Positions 1 to 8,663 of a stretch of 23,400 nucleotides of DNA are shown piece after piece. The notes below the pieces were generated by a model. That model made no database searches and was not told where the DNA came from. It worked only from the letters and a program-made list of their open reading frames with translations. The DNA comes from Nitrospirales bacterium (GTDB lineage Bacteria > Nitrospirota > Nitrospiria > Nitrospirales > UBA8639), in NCBI GenBank assembly GCA_029261305.1, contig JAJDBO010000112.1, positions 1-23,400 of the forward strand. Direction: 5' to 3'. A program made the translations under genes and the position numbers. Every line of letters begins with the position of its first letter. Position 1 is the first letter of the stretch.

Positions 1-300
1 AACACAGGCATCTAAAACAAAGACGCTTCCAGAGTGCCGTTCCAAGAATGGCTTGAGCCCAGAGAGAATGGGTTCGACCTTTTCCTCTGGGACCACTGTC
101 AGGATCATTTGGAGGCTGCTCGTGTCATTAAACATCAAATGTCCTTCATGAAACCCGCTGTGTCCCTTCCCAGATAGATTACTGAAGATGGTGTAGCCAC
201 TAGCTTTAATTCGATCAAGCACTTCTGTGACAAAGTTCAAGTGTTCCCCATCAATAATGACCTTAATTTCCTTCATGGGATGAAGCTTAATGGTACTCAT
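1..300 (-). CDS. PII-like signalling protein of the Dab operon (3' end outside window)
   Basis: The reading frame opens at an ATG at 300 and runs off the left edge after 100 codons without a stop, so the C-terminus is missing. A clear ribosome binding site (GAGGAG) sits about 10 bases upstream. Residues 9-16 (MKEIKVII) form the usual first strand of the PII ferredoxin-like fold. Residues about 39-60 hold the motif SGKGHSGFHEGHLMFND, which occupies the T-loop region in PII-like proteins found next to bicarbonate transporters and carboxysome genes. Related CPII proteins bind adenylate nucleotides and bicarbonate. The gene follows dabA by 29 bases and is the last visible gene of the operon. The inferred role is allosteric control of bicarbonate uptake. 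The ligand and partner cannot be read from the sequence. Confidence 0.85.
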   Translation of the reverse strand, partial: MSTIKLHPMKEIKVIIDGEHLNFVTEVLDRIKASGYTIFSNLSGKGHSGFHEGHLMFNDTSSLQMILTVVPEEKVEPILSGLKPFLERHSGSVFVLDACV

Positions 301-329
301 GATTTACTGGTCCTCCTCAACCTTGTGGA

Positions 330-3300
330 TTACTGAACGAGTTGCCATCCTTCTTGAGAATGATGAGAAAAAAAATCCATGGTCACCGGATCTAATGCCA
401 CGAGATTGATCCAGTGATTACCAATGAGTCGTTTTAAAATATCATGTCGAGAAATGATCATATTGATCATCTCAGGTGGCGCTTCAATAATAACAAATAA
501 TCGCATGGGTTCGTGATAGGGCTTTTCACCATCAAAAACCGTCTGGACTGGAAGGCCCACACACAGATCACTTTGAGACCCATACATGACTCCAACGCGA
601 CTGACCACATTGTGGTAGACCTTGCTCCCACTGCCATACACAGAGGGATCGACCGTGGAAAAATAATGTTCCATATTAATCCAATTTGCAACGATCATGG
701 GAGCGGTCATAATAATTTCCAGAAATTTCCCGGTCTGATCTTGGCGGTAGTCATATGAGTGCAAAAAGGTCCGCCCTTCAAGATTAATCCCTTGAGTTAA
801 AAGGCGCCGCCCTACGATAAACGCAGAATGTCGTGACAACCCCCATTCAGGGCGGACTTGTGACCAATCAAGGCTACGTAGTTTCGTTCGTATCACTGCA
901 TCGTCTAAAGATTGATGGGTCGCTTCTTCAGGGAAACGACCTAATCGCTCGCGGCTGTTTCGGCGACCCGCCTCCTCCAAATCATGGTGCAGTCTCAGTA
1001 AATCCTTTCGATGGGTCGCAGGAACATCTTCTAGGTCAAATAGTTCGACCTCATCTGTGGTCGTATCGTGTTGGCCTGGGAGAAAGTGTGTGTCGGGTGG
1101 TATAACAATTCCTTTTTGGGCCAATAATTGTCGAACCTGTCCCTTATTGGCCATCGCGGCAAAGGCACGAGCATTGGACACGCCATGGTTGCCTCCGCAT
1201 GCTCCGCAGTCCAACGCCGATTCGTAGGGATTGTTGTCCGAAACACTGCCATGTGCACAAATGAATATAAGCCTCGAAAATGTTTTTGTGAATCCTAAAA
1301 CCCGAAGTGCCGTTTCTACAAAATGGGTTTGTTCCGTTGTCGTAAATCCGGTTTGGGTAATTCGGTCCATTCGATTAGCGACGGCCCGTTCATGGACATC
1401 TTTTTCCTGTCTCAACTCGCGAATAAACTTTTCATGGTCTGTTTCAGTCCAGTGAAGCAGTCGATGCAAATCCGTATCTTCAGTACTGCCTAATAGCGTT
1501 TGATTCAGTGCTTCTTTGCGAAGATGTTCGACCTGGTCATGCGTGACCGCGTTTCCTTGGCGACCAAATCGTTCGATTAACAGGCGATAGATGGTCGACC
1601 GGTGCTCAGACGCGACCATTTCCTTTGCTTCCTCGGGCATGAGCTTTTCAACGGTCAGGGTTGTTCCAATAGGAATGACAAAACGTTCTTTAAACCAGGA
1701 AGTAAGTCGTTTATACCCTAGAGGGATCAATGTCTGTCCGAATAGCCTGAATCCAAAAAACCATCCAATAGCTTCAACCATGACATAAGGTGTGATCACG
1801 TTTTCTTTTAAATCATGAAGCAGGGTGTGCCCAGTTTTGGCCAATTGCTGTCGTTCTAAAAATTTTTCCGCAGCCTTGCCTTGGTAGGCGCGTGGAATTT
1901 CTTTGACCACATGTTTCGGTTTAAGCAGTACCGGGCATTGGTCTGTTTCTTGCTCACTTCCAAACCCTTGGTAGCAGAGAGGAACTCCAAAAAATCCGGC
2001 GAAGCCAAATGTCTCATTTCCGCCCACTTCTTCGAAATGTCTTCGAAAACCTTCTGAACGGACATCAATACAGAAAATACCTTGATTCAATGGACGTGAT
2101 TCAGCTGGCTCTTCCGCAGATTCATCGCTCTTCGCAAGTTTTTGAAGATTCGGAGGAAAATGTTTGAGGAAACCCTTGATATAGCTGAATTCAAATGCTT
2201 TAAGCCAAATCGGGCCATGGTGGGACTCTGGAAAATGTGACACCCATTCGAGCAATTTGTCCAAAGTTTCGGGAGGACTAGACACCAACTCGTTAACAGA
2301 GATGTCAAGGCTTTGGGCGAGGTGCAAAAGAATTAAGGTCTTTTGGTGGATATCTTGTTCTCGGCGAAGGGATTGCCATGCGTTGGTAATATTGGCCGCG
2401 CATTCATCCAGTGCATCAATGTGAAGGGGGTGTTGGACAAATAATGAAAGATCAAGATTCTCTACTATTTCTTCGGGTAATCCTGTCGATTTCCATTCCC
2501 TAAAAAGACCGTACCCGTTGGGATGATCGTTCAAGTAAGATATTACCGAAGTATACGTGCCTTCGATGCCTAGTTTGTCTTGACATGCTAAGACGACCAG
2601 TTCTTTTTCATAAAACAACCGGACAGCAAGGTATTTGACCAGGTCGATGCGAAAGGCATTCTGCCATTCATAATCCGGTTGTTCCGATCTCCATTTGATG
2701 AACCCGGCCCATCCTGATAGCTGGGCCGAATGCATCGTGAAGTAGTCAATCCACAGATCATGAGGAATGGCCATGGCCTCGAGGCTTTCGACAATGGCAT
2801 CTTCTGGACGGTTCGGAAGATTTTGAATTTTCGATCGCCATTGTGGAATGCCTAGCATTGGACCAGACCGATCATCTTGGGCCAAAACTTTCCAGCCACC
2901 ATAGAATGTGAGGTCTCGAAGTGGCATGGGCCATGGAGCATGCCCTTCATCGAGAAAGCCGCCACACCATTTAATGAGCTCGTGGTTGATATGGTTTTGA
3001 ATGGTGGTGCCAAGAGCTTGGTCGCACCAATTGGCCAGTGTGGACTCAGAAGAAAGTTTTTTAAGCTCGATATCAGCATGATCCTTCAAAGAACATGGAT
3101 AGGCTTTCAATTTGGACAGCATGTGGAGTTTGTCAATAAGCCCTTTCACATCGTTGTCATTCTGTGATTCTCGTAAAATAGCTGAAGCCACATCAGGTGC
3201 GGTGGAGCCGGTTCCATGAATGAGAATCGTGCGTAAGGCTTCGAGATGGGAAATCTTTCGATTGCCAATGGTCACGAGTTGGTTTTGCGTCTGATCCTTC

Positions 3301-3575
3301 AACGCTTCATGAATGGTTTCTAGAGAAATACGGCCTTGCTGGTAGTAATTGCGGTATTCGTTATTGGATAAATACCCCTTGCCACCAAGAACCTTCTTGC
3401 CTTGTTTGATGGCGTCCTCAAAGGGCAGATGCTCTAATCCGTGCAGGGGATTATGGTGAATAAAGGTTTGCATAGGCCAAAAGTGAGAAATGGGTTCACT
3501 CGCCAGTTTGACGAGCGACCGAACTTCCATTCGCTGGGCATCTTTTGACACAATCATTTCTTTGACCTCAGCCAC
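330..3575 (-). CDS. dabA: DabA, inorganic carbon uptake subunit (DUF2309, zinc carbonic-anhydrase-like)
   Basis: This is a 1081-residue DUF2309/UPF0753 protein starting at GTG. DabA is a cytoplasmic protein that pairs with the membrane protein DabB and is thought to hydrate CO2 one way to bicarbonate, coupled to a cation gradient. The beta-carbonic-anhydrase-like zinc site is intact: C502 and D504 in GIFCIDVRSEGFRRHFE, and H775 and C790 in the stretch ICAHGS to SALDCGACGG. The 15-residue H-to-C spacing matches that described for the Halothiobacillus protein (H524, C539). It is longer than that reference protein, mainly before the first zinc ligand. It starts 12 bases after the NuoM-like gene and is followed by the PII-like gene, so it is operonic. 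The start has only a weak Shine-Dalgarno (AGAGAG); an in-frame ATG at codon 7 is an alternative. Confidence 0.95.
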   Translation of the reverse strand: MAEVKEMIVSKDAQRMEVRSLVKLASEPISHFWPMQTFIHHNPLHGLEHLPFEDAIKQGKKVLGGKGYLSNNEYRNYYQQGRISLETIHEALKDQTQNQLVTIGNRKISHLEALRTILIHGTGSTAPDVASAILRESQNDNDVKGLIDKLHMLSKLKAYPCSLKDHADIELKKLSSESTLANWCDQALGTTIQNHINHELIKWCGGFLDEGHAPWPMPLRDLTFYGGWKVLAQDDRSGPMLGIPQWRSKIQNLPNRPEDAIVESLEAMAIPHDLWIDYFTMHSAQLSGWAGFIKWRSEQPDYEWQNAFRIDLVKYLAVRLFYEKELVVLACQDKLGIEGTYTSVISYLNDHPNGYGLFREWKSTGLPEEIVENLDLSLFVQHPLHIDALDECAANITNAWQSLRREQDIHQKTLILLHLAQSLDISVNELVSSPPETLDKLLEWVSHFPESHHGPIWLKAFEFSYIKGFLKHFPPNLQKLAKSDESAEEPAESRPLNQGIFCIDVRSEGFRRHFEEVGGNETFGFAGFFGVPLCYQGFGSEQETDQCPVLLKPKHVVKEIPRAYQGKAAEKFLERQQLAKTGHTLLHDLKENVITPYVMVEAIGWFFGFRLFGQTLIPLGYKRLTSWFKERFVIPIGTTLTVEKLMPEEAKEMVASEHRSTIYRLLIERFGRQGNAVTHDQVEHLRKEALNQTLLGSTEDTDLHRLLHWTETDHEKFIRELRQEKDVHERAVANRMDRITQTGFTTTEQTHFVETALRVLGFTKTFSRLIFICAHGSVSDNNPYESALDCGACGGNHGVSNARAFAAMANKGQVRQLLAQKGIVIPPDTHFLPGQHDTTTDEVELFDLEDVPATHRKDLLRLHHDLEEAGRRNSRERLGRFPEEATHQSLDDAVIRTKLRSLDWSQVRPEWGLSRHSAFIVGRRLLTQGINLEGRTFLHSYDYRQDQTGKFLEIIMTAPMIVANWINMEHYFSTVDPSVYGSGSKVYHNVVSRVGVMYGSQSDLCVGLPVQTVFDGEKPYHEPMRLFVIIEAPPEMINMIISRHDILKRLIGNHWINLVALDPVTMDFFSHHSQEGWQLVQ

Positions 3576-3587
3576 GATCAGTACTCT

Positions 3588-4664
3588 CTAGTAAAAAAGT
3601 CCGCTATAACTTGCAGCAGCAATGAGTAAAGCAAGAGCGCAAATTTCCCCTGCACCCAAATCCATGTAAGGAATATCGGATCTGGCCTTTCCAAAGGCGG
3701 TTTGATGAAGCAAATGTGAAAAATACCAACTTCCCAACATCCACACGCTGAGAATGATTAAGGAAATGATAACAAGGGAGACATCCTGATTGCCCGTTGT
3801 TGGCATCGTGGCTAAGCCGGAAAATATCGGGATGATAGGAAGTGCCACGGCGATGCTGATCAGAATAATTAACATCGTTCCGAATCGAGGCATGACAGAG
3901 GCCAAGCCTGGGAGTGTTCCTATTGTGTGAGATCCAAACCGCTGCTGGATACAGTGGTACGTGATAAGCAGTCCGGTCATGACCAAGGCAATGGTTAACC
4001 CAAATGGTATGACCCATTCGGAAAAGGTAGAGAACACCGTGGTCAGCCCCCACAACATGGATACTTGCGCGATGGTGCCATAGGCGAGTAATTGCCGAAC
4101 CTGGCTTTGCCCCAAGCACTTGAAAGAAGAATACAGCGCACTACCAAAGGCCAACACAGAAACGGCGAAAGGCATTCCCCCAGAAAGTGAAGGGAGAGAC
4201 TCCATGAGTTCAGCCAATCCGAGAGAGAGGAACACCGTCGTCCATAGTCCAGAGAGTGTTCCCTGCGCAGACCCCACAAGGGAGGCAAAAGGTAAGTGGA
4301 AGGGAAAGAGTGGCACGAGTGTCACTCCTAGAACAAGCCCCGAAACCATGGCGAATGAATCTCCCGTCAAGGAAGATACGAGCGTTAAAACAATGGCGAG
4401 GGCTATTTGCGCGAGACTTATTGTTTTTATCGTGGAAGGACAATGAGACTTAAAGAGGGAATAGGCCCCATACCCAAGAACCCCAATCAGGAAATATCTA
4501 TTGAGAGGGTGGGGGGTGAGCAACGTTCCAAGGCCAACCCCAGTCACAACAAGAATTTCCACAAGTGCCGTTGACGAGCGATTGGAGTGGAGTTGCACAA
4601 GGATTGTACACACGGCAGAGAGAATAATCGCAAAGGCAAGAGTGGCTGTTGCTTCGATGGTCAT
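3588..4664 (-). CDS. short NuoM/NuoN-like membrane protein of the Dab operon, channel lysines lost
   Basis: The 358-residue protein is almost wholly hydrophobic, with about ten predicted membrane segments. It resembles the proton-conducting antiporter fold of NuoM/NuoN but is much shorter than the roughly 500-residue family members. The anchor segment PLFPFHLPFASL (H123) corresponds to NuoM PMVPLHGWLP. The stretch GQSQVRQLLAYGTIAQVSM corresponds to the region after the next helix. Counting from H123 without gaps, the two NuoM channel lysines (K234 and K265 in E. coli) fall on L116 and S147. I also find no counterpart of the helix-5 glutamate. It lies between dabB (30 bases) and dabA (12 bases). 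It is probably a third, non-pumping or structural membrane subunit, which is inference. The TAG stop is at 3588-3590. Confidence 0.8.
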   Translation of the reverse strand: MTIEATATLAFAIILSAVCTILVQLHSNRSSTALVEILVVTGVGLGTLLTPHPLNRYFLIGVLGYGAYSLFKSHCPSTIKTISLAQIALAIVLTLVSSLTGDSFAMVSGLVLGVTLVPLFPFHLPFASLVGSAQGTLSGLWTTVFLSLGLAELMESLPSLSGGMPFAVSVLAFGSALYSSFKCLGQSQVRQLLAYGTIAQVSMLWGLTTVFSTFSEWVIPFGLTIALVMTGLLITYHCIQQRFGSHTIGTLPGLASVMPRFGTMLIILISIAVALPIIPIFSGLATMPTTGNQDVSLVIISLIILSVWMLGSWYFSHLLHQTAFGKARSDIPYMDLGAGEICALALLIAAASYSGLFY

Positions 4665-4694
4665 GACAGTCTCGAATCTACTCCGATTCTACTA

Positions 4695-6389
4695 TTAATG
4701 CCGGTTGCCGAATTTTTGCGCCCATTGAAAGAGTGCGTTGCCCCACCGTATGTAAATGAGGTCCACGTAAAGCCGGTTGATCAGCAACATATACATTTTT
4801 TGTTGAATGGCTTGACTCCATTCTTTTTTCAGGATCTTTTGTCCTTTGGCATTGGTATACCCATAAATCCACCCCAAAAGAATCAAGACCGTGGACACCA
4901 AAATCAACACATCAAACACCGTAGGATTCAGCGCAGCTGCGACAAAGAAGGCATCCGCAACTCCTGGCTCCGGGTAAAGAAAATGGGTAAAGGCTTCGCC
5001 AGCCCACAAATATGTAAATCCAATAAGAAATAACGCCGCAATCATTGCACTCGCGACTTTCCAGGATGCCACGGCATGTAATCGATACAAGCTGAAAATA
5101 GCTTGGGATGCGGTGACCCAACTAAAAAATAGAAAGATGACAGCCCCATGTGCATCCTCAAGGGGCACTTCTAGGAGATCATGCGCGACCATCAATATAA
5201 TAAGTGGCATGATTAACGTCACAATTAAGCCAGTCACCCATGTTGCTTTGGCGGGCAATCGAGTCGGTTCATGGCTAGAGGAAGTCGGAAACTTGGGATC
5301 GTGGCGAGCGCTATGGATGACATTGCCCGCGCTCAGGAAGAGGGAGGCTTTAAAGAGCCCATGAGCAATGAGGTGGAAGATGGCAAGTGCAAAAGCACCA
5401 AGCCCACATTCCATGATCATATAGCCCATTTGACCCATAGTGGAGTATCCCAGAGTTTTCTTAATGTCATTCTGTACGAGCATCATGGAGGCTCCCAGCA
5501 GCACAGTCATGGCACCAACCACGAACACGATGTGAAGGGTGTTGGGTGATAGAGCATAGAATGGGGCCAGCCGATTGAGGAGGAATCCTCCTGCGTTAAT
5601 GATCCCTGCATGCATGAGTGCAGAGACCGGAGTCGGAGAGTCCATGGTATCTGGCAACCAAACATGAAGAGGAAATTGGGCAGATTTGGCTACGGCTCCA
5701 ATAAAGATAAGGAGCGTAATAACGGAAACCGCATTGACGTCGAGGAGATTTCCTGGCAAGAGAGACATGACGTGAGATTGTGCTGACGCTCGCTCAAAAA
5801 GTTCGCCAAACTCCAGCGTGCCGAAATATTTGTACGTCAGAAAGATCCCACAAAGAAACCCAACGTCCCCGATGCGATGTACCATGAATGTTTTAAACGC
5901 ATTCTGGTAGGCGGGGACATGTGAATAATTAAATGCAAGAATTAGGTACAGGGTCCAACTCAAGAGCTGCCAAAACACAAACAACATGAGGAGATTTGGG
6001 CTAGAAACAAGGGAGAGAATGACAAAGGTCATCAAGCCAAGTAATGCATAAAACCGAGCATAGCCAGGATCTCCTTGAAGGTAGCGAACGGAAAACACAT
6101 GAATGACCGTGCTGACACTCGTGATCAGTACCATCATGACTGCGGTGAGTCGGTCGACAAGCATGCCAATGTGAAATAATCTTGTACTGTTTTCAGCATC
6201 AGATAGAAAGGTGAGATGAATGGGGTCTCCAGTGCTTACAGAATACAAGGCGATAAGGGAGAGGAGACATGCTATGCCAGTTGCCATGATGCCAATGGTG
6301 GACACAGATGATGCGAGACGCTTGCCAAATACTCCAATGAGCAGGGCCGCAGCAAGTGGAAGAAGAGGAATGAAAATCGCAAAGGTCAT
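4695..6389 (-). CDS. dabB: DabB, NuoL/NdhF/MrpA-like membrane subunit of the inorganic carbon pump
   Basis: This 564-residue polytopic membrane protein belongs to the proton-translocating antiporter family. It is the expected membrane partner of DabA, providing the cation path that drives bicarbonate accumulation. Recognisable segments are VRYLQGDPGYARFYALLGL, the helix-5 segment FVFWQLLSWTLYLILAF, the helix-7 segment AVAKSAQFPLHVWLPD with lysine K235, and TPVSALMHAGIINAGGFL. Position 141 is glutamine in the FWQ motif, where NuoL has the channel glutamate (GWE), so one canonical proton-path residue is changed. It is the first gene of the minus-strand operon dabB, NuoM-like, dabA, PII-like. 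The start is ATG, with no convincing Shine-Dalgarno. An NhaR-type regulator gene lies about 370 bases upstream on the same strand. Confidence 0.93.
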   Translation of the reverse strand: MTFAIFIPLLPLAAALLIGVFGKRLASSVSTIGIMATGIACLLSLIALYSVSTGDPIHLTFLSDAENSTRLFHIGMLVDRLTAVMMVLITSVSTVIHVFSVRYLQGDPGYARFYALLGLMTFVILSLVSSPNLLMLFVFWQLLSWTLYLILAFNYSHVPAYQNAFKTFMVHRIGDVGFLCGIFLTYKYFGTLEFGELFERASAQSHVMSLLPGNLLDVNAVSVITLLIFIGAVAKSAQFPLHVWLPDTMDSPTPVSALMHAGIINAGGFLLNRLAPFYALSPNTLHIVFVVGAMTVLLGASMMLVQNDIKKTLGYSTMGQMGYMIMECGLGAFALAIFHLIAHGLFKASLFLSAGNVIHSARHDPKFPTSSSHEPTRLPAKATWVTGLIVTLIMPLIILMVAHDLLEVPLEDAHGAVIFLFFSWVTASQAIFSLYRLHAVASWKVASAMIAALFLIGFTYLWAGEAFTHFLYPEPGVADAFFVAAALNPTVFDVLILVSTVLILLGWIYGYTNAKGQKILKKEWSQAIQQKMYMLLINRLYVDLIYIRWGNALFQWAQKFGNRH

Positions 6390-6760
6390 GATGGAAATTG
6401 TCTGAATCGAAGCTGGGATCTGAATATCGACACCCTTAGTGGCGTGACATAATCAATCCCAGGGCTACAACCTCTTTAGTAGCAATGGTAATGGTTCGAC
6501 GTGTTTCAGGGAAATAACACTTCCACGTTATTGTTGTCTCTATTACTTATCACCAAAAATCAAATTTTGAATAATAGATAAATCAGTCGCGACCTATAGT
6601 TTTTTTCGATGTGTCGTAATTGGCATGGAATGGGGCAACCGTTTATAGGGCTTCTGGCTCATGACCTTTAGTGTCTTTGGGCTATGAGTGAGAAGTGGGT
6701 TTGTCTTGGCTATAAAATGTTAAAAGGCAGAGGCCTCAAATTGTATTGAACGAGTGGTAT
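6390..6760. promoter_or_regulatory. leader and presumed promoter region of the dab operon
   Basis: The 371 bases between the LysR-type gene and dabB hold no convincing gene. The middle (about 6510-6600) is AT-rich and has two perfect inverted repeats. These are AATAAC/GTTATT at 6513-6518 and 6527-6532, and TCTATTA/TAATAGA at 6539-6545 and 6572-6578. They lie 120-200 bases upstream of dabB, where a LysR-type activator could bind. I see no clear -35/-10 pair and no strong terminator after the regulator gene. The regulatory role is inferred from position. Confidence 0.35.
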
Positions 6761-7654
6761 TTAGGGCCAGGTCTGGTGCGCCGCTTCTGAGATCAGTTTC
6801 ACGGCAGGATGTTTGAGTTTTCGCTCCATGGAGATGGCATAAAACCGTTCACGAATAGTCGGTACTTGGCCAATAAGGTGAACCCGGTATTGGCGTTGTA
6901 CTTCTGCTTCAATAAGTGTGGGAATTGCAAAGATCCCACACCCCGCTTGGCCGAAAGCTTTGAGTAACGCACTGTCTTCAAATTCTCCCGCAATCTTGGG
7001 GTAAATGTCGTGAGTTGCAAACCAATTTTCCAAGGACCGACGCAGAACCGTATTGTCAGTTGGAAGTAGGAATGGTGCGCCATTAATTGATTGAGGAAAA
7101 CGGTGGCGATATTTTTTGGCCATTTGAGGAAGAGCCATTAACGAAATTCCGCACTCAATGAGCTGGTGGCTATAGGCACGAATTCCTAGCATTGGAGGTA
7201 ATGGGGCATCTGACAAGACGATATCAAGCCTATGGAGAGCCAGCTCCGCTAACATACTTTCTAGCTTCCCTTCCCAACAGATGAGTTGAATGGAATCTGC
7301 CTTGAGTGATGGTTCAAGGAGCCGATAGGCCACGAGCTTGGGGAGCACTTCTGTCACGCCCACTACTAACTTGGGAGTGCGTTCAAGTTTTTCTCCCCTG
7401 ACTACTTCCTTTATTTCTTTTCCCAGTGAAAAGATTTCCTCCGCGTAGCGATTGACCATATGGCCTGCTTCAGTCAGAACAAGGCCTCGCCCTGCTCGTT
7501 TGAACAACTTCTCCCCAAGATCCTCCTCCAACATGCGTAGCTGACCGCTAATAGTTGGCTGAGCCAAACTAAGTTCCTCGCAAGCTTTGGTAATGCTTCC
7601 TTCCCTTGCCACTACCCAAAAATAATAGAGGTGATGATAGTTGAGCCATTCCAT
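6761..7654 (-). CDS. nhaR: LysR-family regulator of the NhaR type
   Basis: The protein is about 297 residues from the ATG at 7654. The N-terminus NYHHLYYFWVVAREGS and the helix-turn-helix stretch SLAQPTISGQLRMLEEDLG, followed by EKLFKRAGRGLVLTEAG, closely match E. coli NhaR (NYNHLYYFW, KLFKRKGRGL). The effector domain also matches in segments such as LDIVLSD, ECGISLMALP and GEFEDSALLKAFG. NhaR activates the Na+/H+ antiporter gene nhaA in response to Na+. The frame opens at a GTG at 7690 (12 extra residues), but homology begins just after the 7654 ATG, so I prefer that start; neither has a good Shine-Dalgarno. Its position 371 bases upstream of dabB on the same strand suggests that it controls the dab genes, which is an inference. 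Confidence 0.88.
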   Translation of the reverse strand: MEWLNYHHLYYFWVVAREGSITKACEELSLAQPTISGQLRMLEEDLGEKLFKRAGRGLVLTEAGHMVNRYAEEIFSLGKEIKEVVRGEKLERTPKLVVGVTEVLPKLVAYRLLEPSLKADSIQLICWEGKLESMLAELALHRLDIVLSDAPLPPMLGIRAYSHQLIECGISLMALPQMAKKYRHRFPQSINGAPFLLPTDNTVLRRSLENWFATHDIYPKIAGEFEDSALLKAFGQAGCGIFAIPTLIEAEVQRQYRVHLIGQVPTIRERFYAISMERKLKHPAVKLISEAAHQTWP

Positions 7655-7705
7655 GCACAGTATCATACATCGAAATAAACGATGTGTCACGGTTAATTTA
7701 TCTAT

Positions 7706-7722
7706 TTTTTATTGTATAAAAA
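7706..7722. promoter_or_regulatory. AT-rich palindrome between divergent genes, possible LysR operator
   Basis: TTTTTAT (7706-7712) and ATAAAAA (7716-7722) are perfect inverted repeats separated by three bases. They lie just upstream of the LysR-type gene and inside the divergent spacer to the plus-strand nucleosidase gene. LysR-type proteins often bind palindromes in such spacers to control their own synthesis. The AT-rich sequence could also be chance. Confidence 0.3.
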
Positions 7723-7853
7723 CCTATGTTACAAATCACAAACTGAATCATGAATATCATTTAAATCCGGACATGAACGCCATTGCCTCTGGTTGCCACT
7801 GAGTCCGTGGCATGGGTGAGGAACGGTGGCTATTCCACGAAAGGAAGCCAGGC

Positions 7854-8540
7854 ATGAAAATTGGACTAGTCGCTGAAGTCAAATGGGAAGTGCGTGAAGT
7901 CTGTCGTCAGCTCAATATGACGTTAGTCGACTCAGATGATCAAATATGGGGAGCCACACTTAACGGACATGACGTTCGGCTATGCTTGTCAGGAATGATC
8001 CCATCGATTGCCAAAGAACGTGTTACACGATTTCTTGATACCCATACTCCCGAACTCATGATCTCATGTGGGTTAGCAGGTGCCCTCAACTCCAAGGTGT
8101 TAGTTGGCGACCTCATCGTTCAGTCCCTGGATCCCACATTATCCACGCATGCGGAAGAAGCCTTGAATAAACAGGGAATTTCCTTCCACATTGGCCCCTT
8201 AGTCACGGTCTCCAAACCGGTGTTGACCCCAGAAGCTCGACGTGAGGTCTCAGCCACCAGTCAGGCCATTGGAGTTGATATGGAAAGCCAAACCATCGCA
8301 GCGCTCTGCCGGGAGCGCGGGATTCGCTGCATGGCAATCAAAGGCGTATCCGATGGTGTCGAGGATGACCTTTCTCCGATCCTTGGCGGATTTGAGATCG
8401 TCCATATCCCCAAAATTGCTAAACATGTGCTGTTCTCTCCTTCGACGTGGGGGCTGGCTTCGCGAATGGCTCGACAGAGTTACTCAGCTGCCACGAACCT
8501 TGGCCAGGGGGTTTGGGCAACGCTTCAAGGTGTGCATTAA
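7854..8540 (+). CDS. nucleosidase/phosphorylase-superfamily protein (HpnG or MTA/SAH nucleosidase-like)
   Basis: The 228-residue protein belongs to the purine-nucleoside phosphorylase/uridine phosphorylase superfamily. Residues opening with MKIGLVAEVKWEV form the first strand. ISCGLAGALNSKVLVGDLIV is the glycine-rich substrate loop. GVDMESQTIA carries the conserved Met-Glu that contacts the ribose, and IKGVSDG is the segment that carries the catalytic Asp in nucleosidases. Family members include Pfs nucleosidase and the hopanoid-pathway adenosylhopane phosphorylase HpnG; the loose overall similarity fits the hopanoid-associated group better, but no hopanoid gene is in view. An upstream in-frame ATG at 7812 exists. 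I chose 7854 because it has AAGGAAG six bases before it and homology begins there. Confidence 0.75.
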   Translation: MKIGLVAEVKWEVREVCRQLNMTLVDSDDQIWGATLNGHDVRLCLSGMIPSIAKERVTRFLDTHTPELMISCGLAGALNSKVLVGDLIVQSLDPTLSTHAEEALNKQGISFHIGPLVTVSKPVLTPEARREVSATSQAIGVDMESQTIAALCRERGIRCMAIKGVSDGVEDDLSPILGGFEIVHIPKIAKHVLFSPSTWGLASRMARQSYSAATNLGQGVWATLQGVH

Positions 8541-8663
8541 AGGAGTCTTCGAGGTGTTGGTCCTGACTGACAGCAGGGCTTTGAAGTTTCTTTCGGATAC
8601 GCCCACCGAGTCTTTTGAGAAGAAAGGTCCACTTTGGTTTTTCTGCTATTGCAATGTTGAGTC

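Noticed and set aside
513..3167. Several plus- and minus-strand open frames of 60-100 codons over dabA
   Set aside because: They are out-of-frame shadows of dabA, which has intact zinc ligands and family similarity throughout.
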